From Theropithecus gelada (lineage: Eukaryota > Chordata > Mammalia > Primates > Cercopithecidae), in NCBI RefSeq assembly GCF_003255815.1, contig NC_037682.1, positions 48,843,524 through 48,907,523 on the forward strand: a stretch of 64,000 nt of DNA, read 5' to 3'. The position numbers and the translations under genes are program-made. A model generated the notes under the pieces. It made no database searches and had not been told where the DNA came from. It worked only from the letters and a program-made list of their open reading frames with translations. Shown here in pieces: positions 47,666-60,272 of the stretch. Positions within the stretch are counted from its first letter, which is position 1; each line of letters starts with the position of its first letter.

Positions 47666-47994
47666 GCAATTTGGCAACTGAATGAAGTCATGAGTCTTCT
47701 GTTTGGCTAAACTAAATACTTACATTCATATCTTAGGAGGTGTCTGGGTTTGTGTATGTGTATGTTTATTTACAGTAGGTGAAGCAGTATAGCTGTGGTC
47801 ATTCACAGAAGCAGTTCAGGCTACTGAGCCCACTGTGGTGCCCAGAAGCAGTGATTGATGGAGGGCAGATAGGAATATTTAGTTATAGTACAGATAGCAT
47901 GATTCTGTACATGATTTCTCCTCCTTTCCTCCCTGTCTTATTCCCTTTCTTATTCCTCCCCTTTATTTCTACCTTTCTTTCTTCCTTCTTTTTT
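47666..47994. other. Unique sequence, pyrimidine-rich end
   Basis: No gene is seen. The end (47,920-47,995) is C/T-rich and leads into an L1 remnant. Confidence 0.35.
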
Positions 47995-48325
47995 TTTAAT
48001 ATTTCAATAGATTTTTGGAAACAGGTGGTTTTGGTTACATGGATAAGTTCTTGAGTAGTGATTTCTGAGATTTTGGTGCACCTATCACCCGAGTAGTATA
48101 CACTGTATCAAATGTGTAGTCCTTTATTCCTCACCCGACTCCCGTATTTCCCCCAAGCCCCAAAGACCATTATATCATTCTTATGTCTTTGCATCCTCAT
48201 AGCTTACCTCACGTTAAAAGTGAGAACATACGATATTTGGTTTTCCATTTCTGAGTTACTTCACTTATATAAATACAATGGAATACTACTCAGCCATAAA
48301 AAGGAATGAAATAATGGCATTTCTT
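47995..48325 (-). mobile_element. LINE-1 3' end with inverted 5' piece
   Basis: 47,995-48,260 is antisense L1 3' end (ACAGGTGGTTTTGGTTACAT, AAAAGTGAGAACATACGATA). From about 48,270 the sequence (AATACAATGGAATACTACTC, AGCCATAAAAAGGAATGAAA) is sense-oriented L1 ORF2. This is the classic 5' inversion. Confidence 0.8.
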
Positions 48326-51300
48326 CCTTCTTTCTTACCTTTCTTCCTTCCAGTTTGAGTTGTAGGTAGATTGTTTCCTCAGATTGCGTTTACAATTCTC
48401 ACTGTCCTTTCATCCTGGTAAAGTTATATCTCCATACTTCATTATTCATTTTATTTATGTATACATTTACATATAAACATATATGTACCCCCTACCTATA
48501 TATGTATATATTTACATATTTGTATGTAATACAAGGCACCTGCTACATTTTAGACTAAAATACAATGCCAGGCACTAGAATAACACTGTCAATTACATGT
48601 GAAGCCCTTTAGTCTAGAGTAAGAGTTAGAATATTTTAGTGTCATGGCTTGTAGAGGTCATTAAGGCATGCACTGTAGAGCTTGCAGGTCCCTAACCATT
48701 CTAGCTTCCAATTTTAACTGGAGTTAACAGTTCCTTGTGTGAATTCACCTTAGGAATGGATTCGCTTTGAAAACATTTCCTCCCTTTCTTTCATTCCCAG
48801 CATCTAACTCATAAGAATTGGACTTGACTTGCATTTTCTTGAGCCATTGCTCTTAAGGTCAGTCTGACATTAGGCATCAAAATGTGCTAACGATAGTTGT
48901 AGTCTGACACCCCTTTTTTCTTCTTGGCCCTCTCCCAAAATGGCAAAATAAAATAACCCAAAATTTCAAACATTTGGTTTAATTAAAATAGGCCTTATAG
49001 ATATGCATTTGAATATTTGACTAGTGCATTAATATGCTAGGAAAATCAGGAGTTCAAAAGTGAATATTGCCAGCATTCCTTAGGCTCTGAGGAATAGCAA
49101 CAAATAAATATTGTGCAAATTATGGTTTTGGAAAGACTAGTACAATACATTTAATAAGGCATGAAAGTCAGTAGCAAGAAAATGAGAGGAAGGGGTAAAG
49201 TCATTTATTTATTTTAAAGGTAGAAAGGTACATTTTTGTATTTAGGTTTTGCTCTTTTAAGAGACCTGTGTCTTACTTGCTACAATCACAGATTCCAAGG
49301 GTGAATAATGGAAATCATTGTATAGGTGTAAATGGTGTATTGACTGCTTTTTTCAATCTATAACACACCTATCTTGTTGGCACCAAAGAGCAATGAATGA
49401 GGCATTTTATTAAAACCCAGGCTTGTGTTCCAATCAAAGGTCACTGGTTGGTTCTCAGTTTTCAGTTTCAGATTTGTCTATGTTTGATCAGGGGGCAGCA
49501 ATGAGATTTTTATGGCAAAGACTTTGTACTAGCCTGTATCTGTCTGTTGAAACTTGAAAGTCTTTAGAACTGTGATGCTGACAGCATGTGAACACTGCAA
49601 GAAAGTATGAGCTGTGTAATATCTTAAAGAAACTTTCAAGTATCATCTTCCTTTTGTGTTGTTTGAAAGAGTTTCAGGTACTATTATGATACTAGTGAAA
49701 AGGTATTTTATTGATTAAAGGAGATTTTTTTTCTAGCAAATATGCATTAAGTCAGTCTTCTATTACTTTTTCTGTTTACTCCCTGCTTTATACAGTAAGT
49801 TCATTAACATGTAGATATGCAGTGATTGAAGTCAGACAGCTTTTTACAGTGGAGTTGTCTTGATATAATGAGCTCCTCTTTAATGTTCAAAAAATTGTTG
49901 TTACTTTCTAAAAAGGGTTGTTTGTGAATTTCATTAAATTTAATCTTTTCTTCAAACAATTTCTGCATTGTTCAGTTTACTACAATTAAAATGCTTTCTG
50001 ATGCTAAAAAAATCACTTTTTACAGATGTATTGCAAATGTAAGCACTGTGAGAGGGGCTTTGTTTTTTACTTCGGAAGAAAAAGCTGCTATTTAGCTGAG
50101 AATTCTTATTTTGTTAAATTGGCCCTCCATATGGAAAATCAGAGGAGGGTACACTCACTGTACTGTTAAACAGGCGACTTTGCTCATAAGGGTTAGGTTT
50201 CACAACTAGTTCATTCAATCCTTGGACTAGAGCATTGGTCTAATCATAGTTGAAAAACAAGGGCCTTAACCTTGCCTTCTCAGTTTACTAGGGTACAACT
50301 CCTTCGTATTTAGAATGTTGGAAGTCTTGAGAAAGAAAAGATATTAGTGAAGTTAAGTTTCTGCTTTGGGTAAAAGTTCTCAAAGGGATGTATGATACAC
50401 CTGACTAAATTCTTGGTTGCAAAGCAGTGACTGTAGTTCATAGCGAATAGCTTCATTCTTTGTAAATTACCTTTTCCACTTAGACCCTGGTCAGCAGGAC
50501 TTGAATGGTATAAGAGTAATTCTTGGCATCTCTTGAAGACTGGGCACAGAAAGAGGCAGAATGTCTTTCTGGAGAATATTTAGCAGATTGAAGGCTTAAA
50601 GATTTCCAGGTGATATCAAGGAAGTTTTCCAGGTGAATCCCAGGACAGTTGGTTTATGAAGGCAGGGAGTTGGAGAGTTGAGAATAAATTACTTGAATAT
50701 CTTAAAGTTTTTGCTAGCAATCAGAGTTTATAGAGCTATCATAGTCCTATTATGACCACTATTCAGGAAAATGTTCTTCCAAGATATCTCTTCCTGCTTT
50801 AGTTTCAGAGGCCATTTATATGATGCTAGAACATCTAGTTAAGTCAGAGATACACTCAAAAGTTCTTGATAGTTGGAAAAATTATAGAGAAAAAATATTT
50901 TAGGTGTTTGGCTAATTTTTGAAATTGTGTTTTGACTTCTTAAGGACAGAGCCAGCATCTGAAACTTAAGAGGGTTCTTTAGTAAAATTGAGCTAATCAT
51001 ATGACTAAGTTGGCCTTTATAAGCCCTTATGTTGTAGCTATGTAACAAAAGGGCTTATCAAATGTTTTTATCACCTCAAATATAAGGTGACACTTTGATC
51101 TGAAAAAGGAACAATTCTTTTGCTGCCTTACACACAAAATACTTCTATAGACTTGTAGGAGCTAATAATGGTGATAAGAATGTTACTGATATTATCATTT
51201 ACAATAATAATAAAGAATAATAATGTTGCTAATGTTATAATTTATAATTATAAAGGTAACAGTTGCAGGTGAGAAATATGGATATTTGAAATAGATACCT

Positions 51301-53261
51301 AAGAGTATTCTATATAAGCAAAGAAGTAATTACAGAATGGTAAACAAAAGAGTCGTGGAATTTTATGTTTAGATTAACTCTCATTGGAGATCGCCAGCAT
51401 TATGTTAATTAAATCAGAAGAAACTTCACAAAAGAAAGGTAAATTTATAAGCTGGGACTAGCCAGGGAGGACATTTCAGAGGGTGGTGTATAGTCAAGAA
51501 GAAAGTTGAATGTGGGAATGAGTTTACTGGATACATTTAATGTGGAGTATATTTTCTAGAGGAGAGTTTAGGGTGTGAGATAGGGAGAAGAAAGAGCTAG
51601 GGACAAATTGGAGAAGAGTAAGCATTTCAGAAATTTGTAAAATGCAATACAGATGCCATATGGAAAAGTTCCTAACCTTACTTTGTCCATCTTTACACTT
51701 CATGTGAACACATGTACATAAACTTTAATTATACTCAGGAGATTTTTGACGTGTTTGATAACATTTTCCAGTATTTAAGTGAAGTTAGGGTGGAGAGATG
51801 AAATTTTATGAGAAACTATAGTTGTATTTACTAATTGTGATCAAAGTATTTAATCAGACTAAAGGGAAACACCACATTTTGAAAATACCATCAGAAGTCC
51901 TGGGCTTCTGAAGCTTGGAAGACATTTAACTGACATTGAAAAAGGAAACCTATGTGTGGCAATGAAGTTATGGTATGTAAGAATAAAGAAAAGGTGGAGT
52001 ATAAAGTCAGAAATTTCTGAAGCTACTTAACTTGCTCTCAGAGGTATTATCAGCTAAGGCCTATGAATTGGCCTATAAATTGTTATGTTATTGGTCTACA
52101 GAATAAAATTTGTGCCTTCCGTATTTTATGAATTAACCTTTCCTGCTTTTTATTATATGCAAAAGCAATAAAACAAAGTGCAAGAACAATAATGTTTAAA
52201 TATTAGCAACAATTTGAATGAAAGTAAATTTATGATTATAAAATGCTATTTGATGAAAGCAAAGCCATACTACATGGCTTGATGCTAGGTATTTCATCAA
52301 TCTGAAATGTTAAACATTTTAATGAACGTAGAAAATATTACAGGTATTTTTCTTAAATTAAAAACTAATGTTTTAATGCTCACTTCTGCATGTGATTCTG
52401 TGGCTATATTTGAACTATTTCTATAAAGAGGATGCTACAGTTATCTTTTAATTGTATTTCAATATTTGGGCCAAGGGACGAAGTTGAAGCACTTTTATTT
52501 TAGTGGGAGGAAGTGTGGAAAATGTGATGTTTTCTGAGATAAAAATGAGTTAGATTAGCAGTGCCGGTAGTTTTACGAACATATAATAATTTAGCATAGC
52601 TTTAGGCCATATTTCCACTTAGTTTATTCAGATTTTACTGAGAGTGTTGTTTGTTTGGGGATATGGAATATCAGCGCTTTTGATTTGCTTTATTTCTCAT
52701 TTGTAGGCTATGGCTGTAATGAATTTCTAAAAATTATGACTGAGTAATATCCCCAGCCATTCTGGCAACTTGAATGTGTTACTGGATAGAGTGTTTGCAG
52801 TGATGATTGTTTATTTATTTGAGGACATTTTTTAGATGCTTGAGGTATAAGTTACTCTAGAATATGATTAAGAGCTATGGCATTCTTTTGAGTAAGTCTT
52901 CACTTTTAATTAAACATAAACTTTTAATTATTTTTCTTTTATATATACATAAAAATATAAAAAACCCAGAAGTGGTATGTCAGTTTTTCCAATCAAGATG
53001 TCAAGATCAGAATCTTGAGGAGAAATATTTATATGAAAAGAATTATCTGGATATAGACCTAACAGAGCATATTATTGGATTATTGGTAAATATGAATTTG
53101 TTCATATTTATGTAACTAGTCAAGGGCACATATGATGGAAGGCACTTAGTATATTCATTATATCTCTACTTCTTTTGCAGTGATTTAACTTTGGTGGATG
53201 GAATTCTCTGATAAAAATGTTTATGTGTCTAAAACTTTGTATGTATTCCTTCTATCTATAT
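48326..53261. other. Largest repeat-poor block
   Basis: About 4.9 kb of AT-rich, apparently unique sequence without a recognisable Alu, L1 or LTR. No exon is supported. The segment 49,380-49,620 is less AT-rich and holds clustered binding-site-like words. A candidate for conserved non-coding regulatory DNA. Confidence 0.4.
49430..49499 (+). promoter_or_regulatory. CCAAT/TCF words and CTCF-like core
   Basis: CCAATCAAAGG (49,430-49,440) combines a CCAAT word with a TCF/LEF-type ATCAAAG. CAGGGGGCAGC at 49,489-49,499 matches the CTCF core, though the three upstream positions fit poorly. Binding is inferred only. Confidence 0.3.
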
Positions 53262-53485
53262 TTTTGTATTCAATAGTATAGTAGGGAATTTATAGTTACA
53301 AATAATTTATTGTGTATTTCAAAATAGCAAGAAGAGAAGATTTGTAATGTTCACAACACAAAGAAAAGATAAATGTTTGAAGTACCTCAATGTGATCATT
53401 ACACATTGTATACAGGTATCAAAATATCACATGTACCCCCAAAATATACACAATTATTATATATTAATAAAAATTTAAAGACATT
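53262..53485 (+). mobile_element. LINE-1 3'-terminal fragment
   Basis: AATAATTTATTGTGTATTTC, TCATTACACATTGTATACAG and ATCACATGTACCCCC are the 3'-UTR end of a middle-aged L1. Confidence 0.85.
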
Positions 53486-55299
53486 ATATGTAATAATAAT
53501 GATATTTTATTTAAGAAGCACTTAAATTCCATTAACACCAGAGGAGAAATAATTTTAAAAAAGAAATACTTGTAGTTACATTGTTAGATGTTCAGGTAAT
53601 TTAGCGGTAATTTAGATTCACTAATTATACACACTGAATGATTTAATAAGTTTTCATAGCATTGTTATTTTTTATGTATAAGTTAAAAATTCTTTTTTAT
53701 TCCATATTGTTGGATTTTTTAAATGTCATTGAGGCCACAGATTCTGTTTGTTTGTTTATTTATTTTTGGCTGTGAATTTTGCAAATTGTCCTGCTGGCTA
53801 GTATGTGATTGAGATTGAGATGTTTTCCATTTTTAGATATTTCTATGTGAAACATTTAGAGAAGTAGTCCTGTACATCTTTTAAGTAGTCAATGACCTTA
53901 TCTTTTGCCAAAATCAGATGATATTCAATACTGATACTATGGAGAGAGGAATCAAAATAGGTACCTAATTATAATTACTTTTTCCCCTGTCATTATATCA
54001 CTACATGCAAAACAACTGATTTGTAAGAGATCACACAATTGCTGAGTTTTGGCAGGTACAAAGGTTTTTTTTGTTTGCTCCTCTCTCTCTTTCCCCTTTT
54101 CTGTTTTCATCACATGTAAGATTTATTGGAACAGTTCAGACTGACCTCCCTCTTGAGAGATTTAATTTTAATTCTAATAGTTTATAAGAAATAGCAGAAG
54201 GACAAAGGGAACTTAATATATTTATGACTGCTTCATCTTTTCAGAAATCCTTCACATTTATGGCATAGTTCAATTGTTAAGAGAGTAAGGAAGATTTTGG
54301 GTAATCTTGGGGAGATCATTATAGAGACTTGGATGAAACACTATATAATTAGCTGCCACAGTCGCTGCTTTTGGAATAAAACCTGATGTGAACAACATGA
54401 AGGCAGAGACTATGTCTTTTTAACTGTTCTTACCCAGTATGCAGTATTGTGCCTGGCACATGGTGGGAATATAGTAGTTATCGTAAGAGTAAAGGAAAAT
54501 AGGATGGGAGAGAAGAAAGAAAGGGAAAAAACCTAAGTTAATTGGACAAAGTAATAAATTCCAGGTCATTCTGTTATGATTGTTTTGGTTGATGCATTGC
54601 CATCCCAAACTAATAACAAACAGAAATATGATTTTCTACTGAGCGTGAACATGGAACATGGTATAACTCTGAGAAACCTGTTATCAAAGGGTTTTAAGCA
54701 TTTTTGTTATTAGTTCACAGTGACTCAATTCTTTTTCCTCCTGCTCATTTTTGTTGGGTAGTATTGGGAATAACAAGACTCAAGTTGCACATAGTATTTC
54801 AAGGAAAACTTTGATGATGACTATTACCATATTTATTGTCTTTTCTTTTGAAACTGTAGGTCCCTATGACCAACCCTCTTTTTGAACAGACTGAGTACTC
54901 CCTCCTAGCAGGGTTTACCACTTCCTAAACTGCTGTGTAGACCATCCTAAGACACTTCAAATAATCTGTAACATATATGTGGTATTTAAGAATCAAGGTC
55001 ATTCACTGGTGACAGGAAGTGGTCTATTTTTCATCTTTTTGATAAGGTTGTTGATGAAATGGTGTTGGAATTTAGGACTGGCATAGGACTTGAATAATAG
55101 AGTTCATAATTCAGTGATGAAACTCATCTATCCTGTCTTTATGCATTTTTTGTCATTTTATTTACAGTTAATTTTATCCTGGTTCTGTTTGGAGTTAGGA
55201 GCACCAATCTATGTTAGATGGTCCTAGTATCAATGCCTCTTTAGAGGTATTTTCTCCACAGGGAGAGATGGATGCTGGATTTGTAGCCATTTATATACA
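53486..55299. other. Unique AT-rich sequence with an L2 end
   Basis: No gene seen. 54,385-54,485 (ATGAAGGCAGAGACTATGTC, TTGTGCCTGGCACATGGTGG) is an L2 3'-end-like piece in plus orientation. Confidence 0.4.
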
Positions 55300-55797
55300 C
55301 CAGGTCCGGACAGAATAAAGTAAAAAAAAAAAAAAAAAATGGCCAAAATCAGCAGATGGTGACAAAAGTGATCCCTGGCTGCCCTCATTGTTCGTTAACA
55401 TAAGACACTTCCACCAGCCCCATGGCAGTTTACAAGTGCTATGGCAACAACCTTGAAGTCACCACTGCATTCCATGGCAATGACCTGGAAATTACTGCCC
55501 GTTTTCTAGAAAGTTCTAATTAACCTGCCCGTCAATTCACATCAGCCTGCCGCTTAATTTGCATATAATTGAAAGTGGATATACATGAGTATAAATATAG
55601 TTGCCAAGAGCCCATACTTAGCTGACTTTGGGTGCACAGCTTATGAGTTAGCCTGCTCTGCAAGGAGCAGTACCATTCAAGAAAATGTTGCTATCTGACA
55701 TCACTACCTTAACCTTAAATTCTTTCCTAGCCAAAGCCAAGAACCTCCTGGGCTAAGCCCCAGTTTTGGGGCTCACTTTTCCTGCATTACTAGGAGG
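55300..55797 (+). mobile_element. Solitary LTR of a class I endogenous retrovirus
   Basis: It has LTR-style features: GGACAGAATAAAG, CCATGGCAACAACC-like repeats, TAATTTGCATATAATTG, the TATA box TATAAATATAG at 55,591-55,601, a TGCTCTGCAAGGAGCAGTAC segment and a closing CCAGTTTTGGGGCTC. No internal viral genes flank it. MER61/LTR10-type families are possible. An A19 run at 55,322-55,340 interrupts it. Boundaries are approximate. Confidence 0.6.
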
Positions 55798-55810
55798 AAA
55801 GTTATAAAAA

Positions 55811-58061
55811 AAGAAAATTTTTTTTTCATTTTTATTATACTTTATGTTCTAGGGTACATGTGCACAATGTGCAGGTTTGTTACATATGTATACATGTGCC
55901 ATGTTGGTGTACTGCACCCATTAACTTGTCATTTACATTAGGTATATCTTCTAATGCTATCCCTCTCCCCTTCTCCAACCCCAAAGCAGATCTCGGTGTT
56001 TGATGTTCCCCTACTTGTGTCCAAGTGATCTCATTGTTCAATTCCCACCTATGAGTGAGAACATGCGGTGTTTGGTTTTCTGTTCTTGTGATAGTTTGCT
56101 GAGAATGATGGTTTCCAGCTGCATCCATGGCCCTACAAAGGACACGAACTCATCCTTTTTTATGGCTGCATGGTATTTCATGGTATATATGTGCCACATT
56201 TTCGTAATCCAGTCTGTTACTGATGGACATTTGGGTTGATTCCAAGTCTTTGCTATTGTGAATAGTGCTGCAATAAACATACGTGTGCATGTGTCTTTAT
56301 AGAAGCATGATTTATAATCCTTTGGGTATATACGCAATAATGGGGTGGCTGGGTCAAATGGTATTTCTAGTTCTAGATCCTTGAGGAATTGCCACACACT
56401 GTCTTCCACAATGGTTGAACTAGTTTACAGTCCCATCAACAGTGTAAAAGCATTCCTATTTCTCCACATCCTCTCTAGCACCTGTTGTTTCCTGACTTTT
56501 TAATGATTACCGTTCTAACTGGTGTGAGATGGTATCTCATTGTGGTTTTGATTTGCATTTCTCTGATGGTGAGTGATGATGAGCATTTTTTCATGTGTCT
56601 GTTGGCTGCATATATGTCTTCTTTTGAGAAGTGTCTGTTATATCCTTCGCCCAGTTTTTGATGGGGTTGTTTTTTTTTCTTGTAAATTTGTTTGAGTTCC
56701 TTGTAGGTTCTGGATATTAGCCCTTTGTCAGATGAGTAGATTGCAAAAATTTTCTCCCATTCTGTAGGTTGCCTGTTGACTCTGATGGTAGTTTGTTTCA
56801 CTGTGCAGAAGTTCTTTAGATTAATTAGATCCCATTTGTCAATTTTGGCTTTGTTGCCGTTGCTTTTGGTGTTTTAGACATGAAGTCCTTGCCCTTGCCT
56901 ATCTCCTGAATGGTATTACCTAGGTTTTCTTCTAGGGTTTTTATGGTTTTAGGTCTAACATTTAAGTCTCTAATCCATCTTGAATTAATTTTTGTATAAG
57001 GAGTAAGGAAAGGATCCAGTTTCAGCTTTCTACTTATGGCTAGCCAGTTTTCCCAGCACCATTTCTTAAATAGGGCATCCTTTCCCCATTGCTTGTTTTT
57101 GTCAGGTTTGTCAAAGATCAGATGCTTGCAGATGTGTGGTATTATTTCTGAGGCCTCTGTTCTGTTCCATTGGTCTAAATCTCTGTTTTGGTACCAGTAC
57201 CATGCTGTTTTGGTTACGATAGCTTTGTAGTATAGTTTGAAGTCAGGTAGTGTGATGTCTCCAGATTTGTTCTTTTGACTTAGGATTGTCTTGGCAATAC
57301 GGGCTCTTTTTTGTTTTCATATGAACTTTAAAGTAGTTTTTTCCAATTCTGTGAAGAAAGTCATTGGTAGCTTAATGGGAATGGCATTGAATCTATAAAT
57401 TACCTTGGGCAGTATGGCCATTTTCACGATAACGATTCTTCCTATCCATGAGCATGGAATGTTCTTCCATTTGTTTGTGTCCTCTTTTATTTTGTTGAGC
57501 AGTGGTTTGTAGTTCTCCTTGAAGATGTCCTTCACATCCCTTGTAAGTTGGATTCCTAGGTATTTTATTCTCTTTGAAGCAATTGTGAATGGGAGTTCAT
57601 TCATGATTTGGCTCTCTGTTTGTCTGTTATTGCTGTATAAGAATGCTTGTGATTTTTGCACATTAATTTCATATCCTGAGACTTTGCTGAAGTTTCTTAT
57701 CAGCTGGAGGAGATTTTGGGCTGAGACGATGGGGTTTTCTAAATAGACAATCATGTTATCTGCAAACAGGACAATTTGACTTCTTCTTTTCCTAATTGAA
57801 TACCCTTTATTTCTTTCTCTTGCCTGATTGCCCTAGCCAGAACTTCCAACACTATGTTGAATAGGAGTGGTGAGAGAGGGCATCCCTGTCTTGTGCCAGT
57901 TTTCAAAGGGAAGTTTTCCAGTTTTTGCCCATTCAGTATGATATTGGCTGTGGGTTTGTCATAAATAGCTATTATTATTTGAGATACATTCCATCAATAC
58001 CGAATTTATTGAGAGTTTTTAGCATGAAGGGCTGTTGAATTTTGTCAAAGGCCAAGAAAAT
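55811..58061 (-). mobile_element. L1PA-like LINE-1, 5' truncated, with target duplication
   Basis: AAGAAAAT lies at 55,811-55,818 and again at 58,054-58,061, flanking the L1 body (55,819-58,053), whose 3' end (TTATACTTTATGTTCTAGGG, GCAGGTTTGTTACATATGTA) is at the left. It covers the 3' UTR and the C-terminal part of ORF2 only, about 2.2 kb. Confidence 0.92.
55990..58053 (-). pseudogene. L1 ORF2 C-terminal pseudogene
   Basis: The minus strand encodes the reverse-transcriptase thumb and C-terminal region of L1 ORF2, split over several frames. 57,317-57,754 is open for 145 codons starting MIVYLENPIVSAQ just after the catalytic motif. The motif itself reads F-A-D-N instead of F-A-D-D (GATAAC at about 57,755-57,760), and a base seems to be missing just upstream, so the frame is shifted. 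Other fragments lie at 56,475-56,801 and 56,038-56,409. In intact copies this protein reverse-transcribes L1 RNA at its target; this copy cannot be functional because it is truncated, frameshifted and altered at a metal-binding aspartate. Confidence 0.85.
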
Positions 58062-59303
58062 GTTTTAGATGATAAATTCTTTGGTTTAAAGTCCATGTTT
58101 CAATCCTATAGTTGACATTAATGATCAATAGTTATTTTTATTATGTAATGTGATACTTATATCAAAAATGATTTCCATATTCCCATCATGTTATTTATCA
58201 AATAATTTCATATCCATGAGAGATTCTTACTCACTTCAAGATAGGTATTATACAATGCCATTTTAATTTTCCGTGTCCTCCAACTGTGTCAGACTTCTGT
58301 AATATTTACCAAATCAACCTTACTTATGAGTACCAGCCTAGATAAAGGCTATAATTGTTTATGGCACAGATAATCTCATTGTAACCTTTTAGACCTTCTT
58401 AGATAACTTTTAGGAACGTTATTCAAGTCTTTTAGTAAAAAAGAAAAACAAAAAATCCCAAACCTCTATTATGCTGGAATACCTGAACCTCACTTCTGTA
58501 ACTCCCAGGATTGGGCAATTTAAAGTACGTTTTTCTTTATTAAGTGTCATGAGTAGCAATCTCTTGTTACTAATGTTTAGAAAAATTGCTTTCATTTGTG
58601 GAAGGCTCTAATTGTTGCTGGATGCAATAAATGTTTGGCTTACATTTTTCATTTTCCCAGACCGATAGACCCTTAAAGTGTGAATAGATTCCAAAAACAA
58701 ACAAACAAACAAACAAACAAACAAACAAACAAAAAAACAAAAAAGAAAACAACCCACATTAACCCATGGAGTGAAATATATTTTGATGGCATGCGTTATT
58801 TGGGAGTGGGGAAATGAGGGTGACCTGTGTAAATTACATACATCTTACTTTCAGTCTGGAGAATTTGCTTCCCACGCTTAAGTTTTTACAGTGGACTTTA
58901 TTTTTAAAATGTCAGCTATACAGCATACATTTTCCTTTTCTGATTTTATCTCGGTAGATTTTTATGATTCAGAGAGTTTTTTTAAAGGAACACTTAACCT
59001 CTGTGTTTTACTTTATGATTTGTCAAAAAGTGCTAATTTTGGGGGGGCCATATGTGTTAATGTTTAGAATGTTGGAAAAAGTTTTAGGCATTACTATAAT
59101 GATTCTCTGTGTACAATATACAGTATTCAGGTTTCAATAAAGTATGCAAAATTGGGAAATAGAAGATTTATCTTATAGATGTATAAGAAAAATGTACATT
59201 ATAAATTTTGTTAAAAATGGTCAAGAATACCGTTTGAATTGTTAATCTAAGACATGCATAAAACATTTTGTTTGATTAATTTTGTTTTTGAATAAATTTT
59301 TCA
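58062..59303. other. Unique AT-rich sequence
   Basis: No gene is seen. It contains an AAAC microsatellite at 58,695-58,745. Confidence 0.4.
58695..58745. repeat. (CAAA)n microsatellite
   Basis: About nine CAAA units followed by A-rich imperfect units; no interspersed repeat body is attached. Confidence 0.92.
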
Positions 59304-59592
59304 GGCCGGGCACAGTGGCTCATGCCTGTAATCCCAGCACTTTGGGAGGCTGAGGTGGGCAGATCACCTGAGGTCAGGAGTTCAAGACCAGCCTCGCCAA
59401 CATGGTGAAACCCATCTCTACTAAAAAAATACAAAAATTAGCCAGGCATGGTGGTGCATGCTTTTAATCCCAGCTACTTGGGAGGCTGAGGCAGGAGAAT
59501 CGCTGGAACCTGGGAGGTGGAGGTTGCAGTGAGCCAAGATTGCACCACTGCACTCCAGCCTGGGTGACAGAGTGAGACTCCGTCTCAAAAAA
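59304..59592 (+). mobile_element. Alu (AluS-like), full length
   Basis: Forward Alu from GGCCGGGCACAGTGGCTC to ACTCCGTCTCAAAAAATG. ATTTTTCA occurs on both flanks, a short target duplication. Confidence 0.93.
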
Positions 59593-59837
59593 TGTATATA
59601 TTTTTCATATTAAAATTACTTTTGTTTTACTGCCTGAAGTTTAACTCCATATTTATAAATATTATGGCATCTGTGCCAAATAGGGGAGTGTTACATGCTA
59701 TTAATCTATTTAAAATGGGTGACTTGTAGATTGGATACAATCTGAAAATTTTTGCCTTTTATTTATAGTGTTTAGACCATTTTTATTTAATGTAATTATC
59801 TATATGGTTGGGTTTAATTTAGTATCTTTAAAACTTT
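59593..59837. other. Unique AT-rich sequence
   Basis: Nothing recognised. Confidence 0.3.
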
Positions 59838-60272
59838 ATTTATTTATTTATTTTAATGAGACAGGGTCTCACTCTGTTGCCTGGGCTGAGTACAGTGGCG
59901 TGAGCATAGCTCACTGCAACCTTAACCTCTTGGGCTCAAGCAGTCCTCCCATCTCGGCTCTTGAGTAGCTGAAACTACAGGTGTGTGCCACCATTCCCAG
60001 CTAATTTTTTATTTTCATTTTTTTTTAAAGATGGGATCTCACCATGTTGTCCAGGCTGGTCTCAAACTCCTAGGCTCAAGCTATCCTTCTGCTTCAGCCC
60101 CACGAGTAGCTGGGACTATTGGTGTGCGCTACCACACTGGGCTAATTTTTTTTGTAAAGTTGGGGTCTTACTACGTTGCCTAGGCTGGTCGCAAATTCCT
60201 GGACGCCAACAATCCTCCCACCTCACCCGCCCAAAGTGCTGGAATTACAGGTGTGAGCTACTGCGCCTGGCC
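59838..60272 (-). mobile_element. Three-monomer Alu (AluJ-like)
   Basis: Reverse Alu about 420 bp long. It contains three successive T-rich linker plus monomer blocks: GACAGGGTCTCACTCTGTTG, then GATGGGATCTCACCATGTTG, then GTTGGGGTCTTACTACGTTG, closing with GCGCCTGGCC. A normal Alu has two monomers. Confidence 0.85.

Noticed and set aside
49760..49810. Pyrimidine tract with TATACAG followed by TAAGTT
   Set aside because: The acceptor and donor words overlap each other, leaving no exon.
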